In this document: positions 17,697 to 24,716 of the stretch, piece after piece
Numbering within the stretch: the stretch's first letter is position 1
Layout: every line of letters begins with the position of its first letter
From: DASUPK01 sp963843085
GTDB taxonomy: Bacteria > Actinomycetota > Thermoleophilia > Solirubrobacterales > 70-9
DNA length: 64,000 bases
Reading direction: 5' to 3'
Assembly: GCA_963843085.1 (NCBI GenBank)
Contig: CAWJJG010000011.1
Coordinates: forward strand, 868,001 to 932,000
Position numbers and translations under genes: made by a program
The notes under the pieces: model-generated
Told to the model about the DNA's origin: nothing
Databases searched by the model: none
What the model saw: the letters and a program-made list of their open reading frames with translations, nothing else

Positions 17697-18356
17697 CTAA
17701 GAGCCCTCCGGTGTGGGCGCGCTGGGCGGAGTCTCCGGCTCGGCCTGGGCCGGGGCCTCCGCAGCGGCCGGAGCCTCGGCGGCGACGGCCTCGGCGGTGA
17801 CCGGCGCCTCTTCGGTGCCGTTGACCTTCTCGGCGGCCTTGCCGTTGCCGACGCCGAGCACCTCGCGGATGGAGATGCCGCGGAGCTTCGCGACGTCCTC
17901 CGGCCGGCGCAGCATCGAGAGACCTGACATGGTCGCCTTGACCAGGTTGATCGGGTTCTGGGTGCCGATGCTCTTGGTGAGCACGTCGCGCACTCCGCCG
18001 AGCTCGAGGACGGCGCGGACGCCGCCCCCCGCGATCACGCCGGTACCGGGGCTGGCCGGCCGCAGGACGACGTGGCCGGCGCCGAAGCGGCCGATCACGC
18101 GGTGGGTGATCGTCTGACCGTACTTGGGAACCCGGATCAGGTTCTTGCGGGCGTCCTCGACGGCCTTCTGGATCGCCAGCGGGACCTCGCGGGCCTTGCC
18201 GTAGCCGATTCCGACCACGGAGTCCTCGTCGCCGACGGCGACCAGGGCGGTGAACGAGAAGCGCCGGCCGCCCTTGACCACCTTGGCGACGCGGTTGATC
18301 TCGATCACCCGCTCCTGCAGGTCGAGTCCCTTTGGAGAAACGCTCTCTACAGCCAT
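17697..18356 (-). CDS. rpsE: Ribosomal protein S5 with Ala/Pro/Glu-rich C-terminal tail
   Basis: 219 aa from ATG 18356. The S5 core (about 8-171) has ERVIEINRVAKVVKGGRRFS and the glycine loop PASPGTGVIAGGGVRAVLE involved in decoding accuracy. Residues 172-219 are an extra low-complexity tail of Ala, Pro and Glu not found in short S5 proteins. No clear Shine-Dalgarno is visible; a 24-bp palindrome lies in the 64-nt gap before it. Confidence 0.95.
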   Translation of the reverse strand: MAVESVSPKGLDLQERVIEINRVAKVVKGGRRFSFTALVAVGDEDSVVGIGYGKAREVPLAIQKAVEDARKNLIRVPKYGQTITHRVIGRFGAGHVVLRPASPGTGVIAGGGVRAVLELGGVRDVLTKSIGTQNPINLVKATMSGLSMLRRPEDVAKLRGISIREVLGVGNGKAAEKVNGTEEAPVTAEAVAAEAPAAAEAPAQAEPETPPSAPTPEGS

Positions 18357-18380
18357 AGAACCGGTGAGGGTAGAGGACGT

Positions 18381-18404
18381 GGGGTCAGGCCTTGGCCTGA
18401 CCCC
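18381..18404. repeat. 24-bp palindrome, copy 1
   Basis: Perfect inverted repeat with 11-nt arms GGGGTCAGGCC and GGCCTGACCCC around a 2-nt centre, in the gap between rplR and rpsE. No U tract follows on either strand, so it is not a classical terminator. The same element occurs at 44786-44809. Its form resembles REP-type or miniature palindromic repeats. Confidence 0.85.
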
Positions 18405-18420
18405 TTGGTGTTCTGGTCCA

Positions 18421-18774
18421 TCAGAACCGGAGCCCTCCCTCGCGTGCTCCCTCGGCGATCGCCGCGACCCGGCCGTGGTACTGGTAGCCACCGCGGTCGA
18501 ATACGCAGGTCTCGACGCCCGCCGCCTTGGCGCGCTCGGCGACCAGCTGGCCGGCGCGCTTGGCCTGCTCCATCGAGCCGAGCTTGCGAAGCTCGTCCTC
18601 GGTCCAGGAAGCGGAGGCGATCGTCTTGCCGGAATCGTCGTCGATCAGCTGAGCGAAGACGCCGCGGTTAGAGCGGTACACGGACAGGCGAGGACGCTCG
18701 GCGTTGCCGCGGATCCGGGCGCGGACGCGGCGGCGGCGGCGAAGCCTCTTCTGGGGCTTGGAGAGAACGGTCAT
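18421..18774 (-). CDS. rplR: Ribosomal protein L18
   Basis: 117 aa. Very basic N terminus (KRLRRRRRVRARIRG), then RPRLSVYRSNRGVFAQLIDD and the C-terminal CVFDRGGYQYHGRVAAIAEG that binds 5S rRNA. Follows rplF with a 2-nt gap. Confidence 0.96.
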   Translation of the reverse strand: MTVLSKPQKRLRRRRRVRARIRGNAERPRLSVYRSNRGVFAQLIDDDSGKTIASASWTEDELRKLGSMEQAKRAGQLVAERAKAAGVETCVFDRGGYQYHGRVAAIAEGAREGGLRF

Positions 18775-18776
18775 GG

Positions 18777-19310
18777 CTATGCCCTCTTCCCGACCTTGCG
18801 GGCGACGTGCTCGCCGGCGTAGCGCACGCCCTTGCCCTTGTAGGGCTCAGGCGGGCGCGTCTTGCGGATGCGCGCGGCGGTCTCGCCGACCAGCTGCTTG
18901 TCGATCCCGCGCACGATGACCTCAGTCGGCTGCGGGACCTCGAACTCGATCCCCTCGGGCGCCTCGATCGAGACCGGATGGGAGTAGCCGAGCGCCATCT
19001 CGAGGTTCTTGCCCTTCAGGTTGGCGCGGTATCCGACGCCCTGGATCTCCAGGCGGCGCTCGAAGCCGTCGGTGACTCCCTCGACCATGTTCGCGATCAG
19101 GCTTCGGGTCAAGCCGTGCAGCGCACGGTGCTCGCCGCGATCGGTCGGGCGGGAGACCGTGAGGGTGCCGTCGTCGATCGCCACCTTCATGTCGGTGTCG
19201 ACGTCCTGGTTGAGCTCGCCCTTGGGGCCCTTGACGCTGACAGCGCCGGGCTTGACGTCGATATCGACGCCCTCGGGGATCTCGATTGGCTTTCTTCCGA
19301 TTCGGCTCAT
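18777..19310 (-). CDS. rplF: Ribosomal protein L6
   Basis: 177 aa. Starts MSRIGRKPIEIPEGVDID, typical L6, with two duplicated domains and the C-terminal RIRKTRPPEPYKGKGVRYAG that contacts the sarcin-ricin region. Located between rpsH and rplR as in the canonical spc operon. Confidence 0.97.
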   Translation of the reverse strand: MSRIGRKPIEIPEGVDIDVKPGAVSVKGPKGELNQDVDTDMKVAIDDGTLTVSRPTDRGEHRALHGLTRSLIANMVEGVTDGFERRLEIQGVGYRANLKGKNLEMALGYSHPVSIEAPEGIEFEVPQPTEVIVRGIDKQLVGETAARIRKTRPPEPYKGKGVRYAGEHVARKVGKRA

Positions 19311-19317
19311 CAGTTCC

Positions 19318-19713
19318 TCACCAGACGTGCGCGACGACCTCTCCGCCGACGCCCCTCTGACGGGCCTCGTGGCCGGTCATGACGCCGCGCGAGGTGGACA
19401 TGATCGTTGTGCCCATGCCTCCGAAGACCCGCGGCACCTCGGCCTTGGGAACGTAACGGCGCCGGCCCGGGCGCGAGACCCGGTCCATGCCGCTGATCAC
19501 GGGGTCGCGGTTCTCGGTGTAGCGCAGCCGGATCTTGATCACCTCGCCGACCCGTCCGGGCTCGACGTTGAAGTCGGTGATGTAGCCCTGCTCCTTGAGG
19601 ATGCGCGACATCTCCCGCTTCAGCCGCGAGGCGGGGATCTCCACGACCTCGTGGTCGGCGAGCAGGCCGTTTCGGATTCGGTTCAGATAATCGGAGACTG
19701 GATCAGTGAGCAT
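19318..19713 (-). CDS. rpsH: Ribosomal protein S8
   Basis: 131 aa with the N-terminal DPVSDYLNRIRNGLLA and the C-terminal GGMGTTIMSTSRGVMTGHEA, the S8 signature that binds 16S helix 21. In many bacteria S8 represses its own operon. Confidence 0.97.
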   Translation of the reverse strand: MLTDPVSDYLNRIRNGLLADHEVVEIPASRLKREMSRILKEQGYITDFNVEPGRVGEVIKIRLRYTENRDPVISGMDRVSRPGRRRYVPKAEVPRVFGGMGTTIMSTSRGVMTGHEARQRGVGGEVVAHVW

Positions 19714-19717
19714 TTTC

Positions 19718-19903
19718 CTACCAACTGGACTTGGTCATTCCGGGCACGTAGCCGTTGTGCGCGGCATCGCGCAGGCAGATCCGGCAGAGCCCGAACTTGC
19801 GGTAGTACGCGCGCGGCCGCCCACACCGGCGGCAGCGGTGGTATCCGCGGGTCTTGAACTTCGGGTCTCGGCGCTGCCGGACCCTCTGTGACGTCTTCGC
19901 CAT
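19718..19903 (-). CDS. rpsZ: Ribosomal protein S14, zinc-binding short type
   Basis: 61-aa S14 of the type Z form, with zinc ligands Cys24, Cys27, Cys40 and Cys43 (CRRC and CRIC). The short zinc form replaces the long zinc-free rpsN. Directly follows rplE with no intergenic space. Confidence 0.96.
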   Translation of the reverse strand: MAKTSQRVRQRRDPKFKTRGYHRCRRCGRPRAYYRKFGLCRICLRDAAHNGYVPGMTKSSW

Positions 19904-20743
19904 CTATTCCTCTTCCTTGTCGCTCGAAGTCTTTTCCTCGCCGCCATCGCCGTCGCTCTCGGCCTTGGGCTCGCCTTCGCCGCCCTCGGCTCCCTCCTCG
20001 CCTTCCTCGCCCTCCTCGGGCTTCTCCGGCTTGGCGTAGGCCTCGGGGTTCTCCTCCTTGAGCTGCTCGAGCGCGGCCGCCTCGGCCTCGGCCCGCTCGC
20101 GGGCCTCCTCCTTGCGGCGCTCCTCCTCTTCCTCCTCCTCGACGTCGGCCTGGCCGGGACGGCCCTCCTGGGAGAACGGCATCCCGAGGCCGTCGAGCAG
20201 GGCGAACGCCTCCTCGTCGGTCTTGGCGGTGGTCGTGATGGTCACGTCCAGGCCGCGGACCTCGTCGATCGAGTCGTAGTCGATCTCGGGGAAGATGATC
20301 TGCTCGCGGATTCCCATCGAGTAGTTGCCCCGGCCGTCGAAGGAGCGGGCGTTCAGTCCCCGGAAGTCGCGGATCCGCGGGATCGCGATCGCGGTGAGTC
20401 GGTCGAGGAACTCCCACATGCGCGCGCGGCGCAGCGTCACGGCCACACCCACCGGCATGCCCTCGCGGACCTTGAAGTTGGCGACCGACTTCTTGGCGCG
20501 ACGGACGCTCGGCGCCTGGCCCGCGATCGTCGCGAGCTGCTCAGTGGCGGCCTCGAGCATCTGGGTGTTCTGCTTCGCCTCACCGAGTCCCATGTTGAGG
20601 GTGATCTTGTCCAGAGTCGGGACGGCCATCGGGGTCGAGTAGCCGAAGCGCTCCGTGAGCCCCGGCTTCACCTCGTTCTCATAGGTCTCGCGCAGCCGGG
20701 GCGGCGGGGCGGCCTGCTTCTGCTGTGCGGTCGCCGCTTCCAC
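19904..20743 (-). CDS. rplE: Ribosomal protein L5 with long acidic C-terminal tail
   Basis: 279 aa, GTG start overlapping the rplX stop by one base (TAGTG). Residues 1-193 are standard L5, with LNMGLGEAKQN and RDFRGLNARSFDGRGNYSMG, which binds 5S rRNA and the central protuberance. Residues about 195-279 are an added, highly acidic and Lys-punctuated tail (Glu-rich runs, then EGEEGEEGAEGGEGEP). Usual L5 length is about 180 aa. The tail is in frame and ends at a normal stop, so it is a genuine extension and not a misread frame. Confidence 0.95.
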   Translation of the reverse strand: MEAATAQQKQAAPPPRLRETYENEVKPGLTERFGYSTPMAVPTLDKITLNMGLGEAKQNTQMLEAATEQLATIAGQAPSVRRAKKSVANFKVREGMPVGVAVTLRRARMWEFLDRLTAIAIPRIRDFRGLNARSFDGRGNYSMGIREQIIFPEIDYDSIDEVRGLDVTITTTAKTDEEAFALLDGLGMPFSQEGRPGQADVEEEEEEERRKEEARERAEAEAAALEQLKEENPEAYAKPEKPEEGEEGEEGAEGGEGEPKAESDGDGGEEKTSSDKEEE

Positions 20744-21078
20744 TAGTCCAGATCCCTTCCGGTCCTCGCGGCGACGCGCTTGCGCTTGCCGTCCGCGCGC
20801 TCGACCTTCACCCGGGTAGGCTTGTTGTCCTCGGGGTCGAGCAGCATCACGTTGGAGACGTGGATCGGACCCTCCCTCTCGATGATCCCGCCGACCTCGC
20901 CGCCCTTCTGCGCGTCCTTGACGGAGCGCGGGCGCTGGTGGCGCTTGATCATGTTGAGACCCTCGATGAAGACGTAGCCCTTCTTCGGGTCGGTCCGGAT
21001 TACCTTGCCTCGCTTGCCGCGGTCCTTGCCGCCGATCACGATCACGTCGTCGTCCCTGCGAACTCGCATCTTCGCCAT
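20743..21078 (-). CDS. rplX: Ribosomal protein L24
   Basis: 111 aa. Contains the KOW motif region VIVIGGKDRGKRGKVIR followed by VEGLN-like IEGLNMIKRHQRP and EGPIHVSNVMLLDP. Assembly initiator of the 50S subunit. Start overlaps rplN stop (TGATG). Confidence 0.96.
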   Translation of the reverse strand: MAKMRVRRDDDVIVIGGKDRGKRGKVIRTDPKKGYVFIEGLNMIKRHQRPRSVKDAQKGGEVGGIIEREGPIHVSNVMLLDPEDNKPTRVKVERADGKRKRVAARTGRDLD

Positions 21079-21446
21079 CAGAGGACCTCCGGAGCCAGGG
21101 AGACGATTCGCATGAAGTTCCTGTCGCGCAGCTCGCGGGCGACTGGCCCGAAGATGCGGGTGCCGCGCGGCGCGCCGTTGTCGTCGATCAGCACCGCGGC
21201 ATTCTCGTCGAACGAGATGTAGGTCCCATCGCCGCGGCCGAGCTGCTTTCGGGTGCGGACTACGACCGCCTGGACCACCTCGCCCTTGCGGACGCCGCCA
21301 CGCGGGGTGGCCTGCTTGACGGTTGCCGTGATCGTGTCGCCGATTCGCGCATAGCGGCGGTCGGATCCACCCTTGACGCGGATGCAGAGGATCTCGCGCG
21401 CGCCGGAGTTGTCGGCGACCCGCAATCTGGATTCCTGCTGGATCAC
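21078..21446 (-). CDS. rplN: Ribosomal protein L14
   Basis: 122 aa from a GTG start at 21446, which is preceded by a strong AAGGAGG Shine-Dalgarno. Typical L14 sequence VIQQESRLRVADNSGA at the N terminus and RIFGPVARELRD near the C terminus. The frame stays open far upstream but that stretch overlaps rpsQ in another frame and is not used. Confidence 0.96.
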   Translation of the reverse strand: MIQQESRLRVADNSGAREILCIRVKGGSDRRYARIGDTITATVKQATPRGGVRKGEVVQAVVVRTRKQLGRGDGTYISFDENAAVLIDDNGAPRGTRIFGPVARELRDRNFMRIVSLAPEVL

Positions 21447-21509
21447 GCGATGCCTCCTTCCAGCGCGGTGCCGCTCAGCCGAGCGAAAACCGAGCTGGAC
21501 AAGGACGCA

Positions 21510-21543
21510 GGGCGAAGCGTTTGCTGGCGGCAAAGGCGAGCCC
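21510..21543 (-). promoter_or_regulatory. 34-nt hairpin of paired intergenic element, copy A
   Basis: Centre of the 163-nt gap between rpsQ and rplN. Read on the plus strand: GGGC, GAA, GCGTTTGC, loop TGGCG, GCAAAGGC, GA, GCCC. The outer GGGC/GCCC and inner stem pair with one G-G mismatch. The same structure sits at 24618-24651, with the loop-closing pair swapped from G-C to C-G, a compensatory change. It lies about 63 nt upstream of the rplN start. Function is inferred only: a possible leader, processing or regulatory element. Confidence 0.6.
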
Positions 21544-21609
21544 GAGGACGCCGTACAGAGAAGGTGTGCAGCCGGCTGAGTGGTGCCGTGGTGGGAGGAG
21601 TCATCGCCA

Positions 21610-22275
21610 CTACTTCGCCTTCTCCAGGATCTCGACCAGCCGCCAGCGCTTCGTCCGTGACATCGGCCGGGTCTCGACGACGCGCACCAGGTCGCCCTCG
21701 CCCGCCTCGTTCTGTGCGTCGTGGGCGTGCAGGGTGCGGGAGCGGCGGACGATCTTCTCGTACTGCGGATGGCGCCTCGCGACCTCGATCGCGACGGTGA
21801 TCGTCTTGTCAGGCTTGCTGGAGACGACGCGGCCCTGGCGGGTCTTGCGGCCTGCGGACTCGCTCTCGGCGGGAGGCGTGCCGGTGCCGGCCTCGTGCTT
21901 GGTGCGGCTCTTGGTGCGGCTCTTGGTGCGGTAGGCGGAGCGCTTCTTGGCGGCCTGCTTGCGCGCCTCGACGCGAGCGGCGGCGCGCTCCTCGGGGTTC
22001 TGCTGCGGGCGGGCCTCGGCAGGCTGACGTGAGCGCTCCAGGCGGCGACGGGCCTTCCAGTCGAGGCCCTCCAGGTCCTCATCGGAAGAGGCGTCCTCGG
22101 AGGCCTCTTCTTCTGCAGCTTCGGCAGCAGGAGCCTGCTCGGCCGCAGCCTCCTGGGCAGGGGCCTCCTCAGCCGGAGTCTCCTCGGCCTTGGGCTCCTC
22201 GGCCGGAGTCTCCTCGGCCTTGGGCTGCTCTTCCTGTTGCTCTTCGATCTGCTCGTTCTTCTCTTCGTCTGCCAT
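21610..22275 (-). CDS. rpsQ: Ribosomal protein S17 with ~143-aa low-complexity N-terminal extension
   Basis: 221 aa. The S17 OB-fold core is residues about 144-221 (RQGRVVSSKPDKTITVAIEV, HDAQNEAGEGDLVRVVETRP). The first 143 residues are an extra region: an acidic half with a repeated PKAEETPAEE motif, then Arg/Lys-rich stretches with RTKS RTKS RTKH repeats. Usual S17 is 80-100 aa. The ATG overlaps the rpmC stop (TGATG), so the long form is the natural start. Confidence 0.93.
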   Translation of the reverse strand: MADEEKNEQIEEQQEEQPKAEETPAEEPKAEETPAEEAPAQEAAAEQAPAAEAAEEEASEDASSDEDLEGLDWKARRRLERSRQPAEARPQQNPEERAAARVEARKQAAKKRSAYRTKSRTKSRTKHEAGTGTPPAESESAGRKTRQGRVVSSKPDKTITVAIEVARRHPQYEKIVRRSRTLHAHDAQNEAGEGDLVRVVETRPMSRTKRWRLVEILEKAK

Positions 22276-22487
22276 CAGGCCCTCAGTTCCTGCTCGAGAT
22301 CGATTCCGCGCTCCTTGGCCACGGTCAGCAGCCGGGCGACGTCCTTGCGGACGGAGGTGATCCGCGAGGTGTTCTCCAGCTCGCCCGTCGCGTGCTGGAG
22401 CCGCAGCGCGAACTGCTCATCGCGCGTCTGGCGGATGCGCTCGACCAGCTCGTCGTCCTTGAGATTGTGCGCCTCGGAGGCCTTCAT
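22275..22487 (-). CDS. rpmC: Ribosomal protein L29
   Basis: 70-aa two-helix protein with LKDDELVERIRQTRDEQFAL and a typical RKDVARLLTVAKER end; sits near the peptide exit tunnel. Start overlaps the rplP stop by 4 nt (ATGA). Confidence 0.95.
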   Translation of the reverse strand: MKASEAHNLKDDELVERIRQTRDEQFALRLQHATGELENTSRITSVRKDVARLLTVAKERGIDLEQELRA

Positions 22488-22909
22488 GACTGCTGCTCCA
22501 CACCCTCCCGGCGGACGAACTTGGTCTTGATCGGAAGTTTGTGCCCGGCGAGCCGCATCGCGTCCTTCGCCAGGTCTTCCGGGACGCCGGCCAGCTCGAA
22601 CATGACCTTGCCCGGCTTGACGACGGCGACCCAGCCCTCGGGGTTGCCCTTGCCCGAGCCCATGCGCGTCTCGAGCGGCTTCTTGGTGATCGGCTTGTCC
22701 GGGAAGACGTTGATCCAGACCTTCCCGCCGCGCTTGATCTTGCGGGTCATCGCGACTCGGGCGGCCTCGATCTGGCGGTTGGTGATCCAGCCGCGATCGA
22801 GCGCCTTGAGCCCGTACTCGCCGAAGGCGACCGTGGTGCCGCCCTTGGAGTAGCCGCGCCGCCGGCCGCGCATCTGCTTGCGGTAGCGAACCCGCTTCGG
22901 CATCAGCAT
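22484..22909 (-). CDS. rplP: Ribosomal protein L16
   Basis: 141 aa. Standard L16: MPKRVRYRKQMRGRRRGYSK near the N terminus, FGEYGLKAL, and KPLETRMGSGKGNPEGWVAV. The first ATG (22909) overlaps the rpsC stop (TGATG) and adds only two residues before the usual MPKR start. Confidence 0.96.
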   Translation of the reverse strand: MLMPKRVRYRKQMRGRRRGYSKGGTTVAFGEYGLKALDRGWITNRQIEAARVAMTRKIKRGGKVWINVFPDKPITKKPLETRMGSGKGNPEGWVAVVKPGKVMFELAGVPEDLAKDAMRLAGHKLPIKTKFVRREGVEQQS

Positions 22910-23607
22910 CAGCCACGACCTCCCCGGCCGCCGCCCGACGGCGGGCCGCCGTCCTCGTCGGTGAGCTCGGAGCGGAAGCCCTCGGGCATGACCTCGCCCT
23001 TGTTGATCCAGCACTTGACGCCGATCCGGCCAGTCGTGGTCTTGGCCTCGATGAAGCCGTAGTCGATGTCGGCACGCAGGGTGTGCAGAGGCACGCGGCC
23101 GTCCGAGTAGCCCTCGGTGCGCGCCATCTCGGCGCCGCCCAGCCGGCCGGAGACCTGGACCTTCACGCCCTTCGCGCCGGAGCGCATGGCGGAGGTCAGC
23201 GCGCGCTTCATAGCGCGGCGGAAGGCGACCCGGTTCTGGAGCTGCTCGGCGATCGACTGGGCAACCAGCTTCGCGTCCAGCTCCGGGCGCTTGATCTCCT
23301 TGATGTTGACCTTGACCGGCTTGCCGGTGAGCTTGTGGAGCTCGCGGCGCAGCGCGTCGACCTCGGTGCCGGACTTGCCGATCACGATGCCGGGGCGGGC
23401 GGTGGAGATGTCGACCTCCACCTCGCCGGGACCCTTCTTGATCGTGATCTTGGAGAGGCCCGCGTGCGAGAGCTTGTTCTCGATGTGCGAGCGGATCTCG
23501 AGGTCCTCGTTCAGGTAGTCCGCGAACCCCTTCTCGTTGTACCAATTCGACTTCCAGTCGTGGATGTAGCCGACCCGGAAGCCCTCTGGGTGGATCTTCT
23601 GGCCCAT
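22909..23607 (-). CDS. rpsC: Ribosomal protein S3
   Basis: 232 aa, starting MGQKIHPEGFRVGYIHDWKS. The KH domain contains VIGKSGTEVDALRREL; the C-terminal domain has GRLGGAEMARTEGYSDGRVP. Located at the mRNA entry channel. A GGAGCACC Shine-Dalgarno precedes the start. The extreme C terminus is Gly/Arg-rich. Confidence 0.97.
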   Translation of the reverse strand: MGQKIHPEGFRVGYIHDWKSNWYNEKGFADYLNEDLEIRSHIENKLSHAGLSKITIKKGPGEVEVDISTARPGIVIGKSGTEVDALRRELHKLTGKPVKVNIKEIKRPELDAKLVAQSIAEQLQNRVAFRRAMKRALTSAMRSGAKGVKVQVSGRLGGAEMARTEGYSDGRVPLHTLRADIDYGFIEAKTTTGRIGVKCWINKGEVMPEGFRSELTDEDGGPPSGGGRGGRG

Positions 23608-23615
23608 GGTGCTCC

Positions 23616-24266
23616 TCAGTCCTCCGGCGTCAGCGCCACGGCGATGTGGCTGGTTCGCTTGTTGATTCGCGTCGCTCGGCCCAGCGCCCGCGGCCGGTAG
23701 CGGCGCAGCGTGGGTCCCTCGTCGACGTGGATGTCCTTGATGAAGAGGTCGTCGGCGACGAGATCGTGGTTCGTCTCCGCGTTGGCGGCGGCCGACTCGA
23801 GCAGCTTGCGGATGTCCTGGGCCGCGCTGCGAGTCGAGAAGCGCAGCAGGGGCAGCGCGTCCTCGAGCGGCAGGCCGCGGACCTGGTCGGCGACCAGGCG
23901 CGCCTTGCGCGGAGCGACGCGGACGAAGCGGGCGCGGGCGTTGACGACCGGCGTCTCGGCCGGCTCCTTCTTGGCGGCAGCCTTCTTCGCAGCGGGCTTC
24001 TTCGCAGGAGCCTTGGCCTTGGTCTCAGTCTTCGGCTTCGCGGCGGGCTTCTTCGCGGCCGGCTTCTTCGCGGCGGGCTGCTTCGCGGCCGGCTTCTCGG
24101 CCGCGCCCTTGTCCTTGCTCGCGGTCTCGGCCTTCGGCTTCGGCTTCGCTGCCGGCTTCTTCGCGGGAGCCTTGGCCTTGGACTCGGCCTTCGGCTTCGC
24201 GGCGGGCTTCTTCGCCGCCGGCTTCTTCGGCTGGTCCTTCTTCTCGGCCTTCTTCTCGTCAGCCAT
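23616..24266 (-). CDS. rplV: Ribosomal protein L22 with ~106-aa Lys/Ala/Pro N-terminal tail
   Basis: 216 aa. The L22 core starts about residue 107 (ARARFVRVAPRKARLVADQV) and runs through the tunnel-lining beta hairpin region to the end. Residues 1-106 are an added histone-H1-like tail built from repeated KKPAAK, AKAPAKK and PKAE units, strongly basic. Typical L22 is 110-130 aa. The tail is continuous in frame with the core and has its own ATG; no internal start with a good ribosome site is obvious. Confidence 0.94.
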   Translation of the reverse strand: MADEKKAEKKDQPKKPAAKKPAAKPKAESKAKAPAKKPAAKPKPKAETASKDKGAAEKPAAKQPAAKKPAAKKPAAKPKTETKAKAPAKKPAAKKAAAKKEPAETPVVNARARFVRVAPRKARLVADQVRGLPLEDALPLLRFSTRSAAQDIRKLLESAAANAETNHDLVADDLFIKDIHVDEGPTLRRYRPRALGRATRINKRTSHIAVALTPED

Positions 24267-24269
24267 CCG

Positions 24270-24551
24270 TTAGTCCCTCTCGCTCGCCGAGCCGGCGCCG
24301 GAGTGGGCGCGGAAGGTCCGGGTGGGAGCGAACTCGCCCAGCTTGTGCCCCACCATCGACTCGGAGATGTAGACGGGCACGTGCTTGCGGCCGTCGTGGA
24401 CGGCGATGGTGTGCCCGACCATCTCGGGGAAGATCGTCGAGTGGCGTGACCAGGTCTTCAGCATCTGCTTCTGGCCCGACTCGTTCATCGCGTTGACGCG
24501 CTTCATCAAGCGCTCCTCCGCCCACGGGCCCTTCTTGGTCGAGCGTCCCAT
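24270..24551 (-). CDS. rpsS: Ribosomal protein S19
   Basis: 93 aa, starting MGRSTKKGPWAEERLMKRV, with FPEMVGHTIAVHDGRKHVPV and GHKLGEFAPTRTFRAH, the standard S19 sequence of the 30S head. Preceded by a gap holding hairpin copy B. Confidence 0.97.
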   Translation of the reverse strand: MGRSTKKGPWAEERLMKRVNAMNESGQKQMLKTWSRHSTIFPEMVGHTIAVHDGRKHVPVYISESMVGHKLGEFAPTRTFRAHSGAGSASERD

Positions 24552-24617
24552 CAGATGACCGCCTTTCTGGCCACATGCACCTGGGGGCGCGCGTGGCCGA
24601 GCAGCTCAAGGATCGAG

Positions 24618-24651
24618 GGCGAAGCCTTTGGTGGTGCCAAAGGCGAGCCCG
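24618..24651 (-). promoter_or_regulatory. 34-nt hairpin of paired intergenic element, copy B
   Basis: Centre of the 165-nt gap between rplB and rpsS. Plus-strand layout: GGGC, GAA, GCCTTTGG, loop TGGTG, CCAAAGGC, GA, GCCC; all stem positions pair. Flanks also match copy A (GAGGACGC on one side, CAAGGA near the other). It is 66 nt upstream of the rpsS start and 65 nt after rplB, almost the same geometry as copy A at rplN. See copy A for interpretation. Confidence 0.6.
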
Positions 24652-24716
24652 AGGACGCAGAGATGCGACGCGCCATGCGCGCCATCCAGGTGTGCGTGGT
24701 CGGGAAGGTGGTCATC

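Noticed and set aside
18381..18404. Palindrome as intrinsic terminator
   Set aside because: No U tract on either strand and it is inside an operon whose downstream gene must be transcribed.
21447..22082. N-terminal extension of rplN through the rpsQ region
   Set aside because: Overlaps rpsQ in another frame; the GTG at 21446 has a strong ribosome site.
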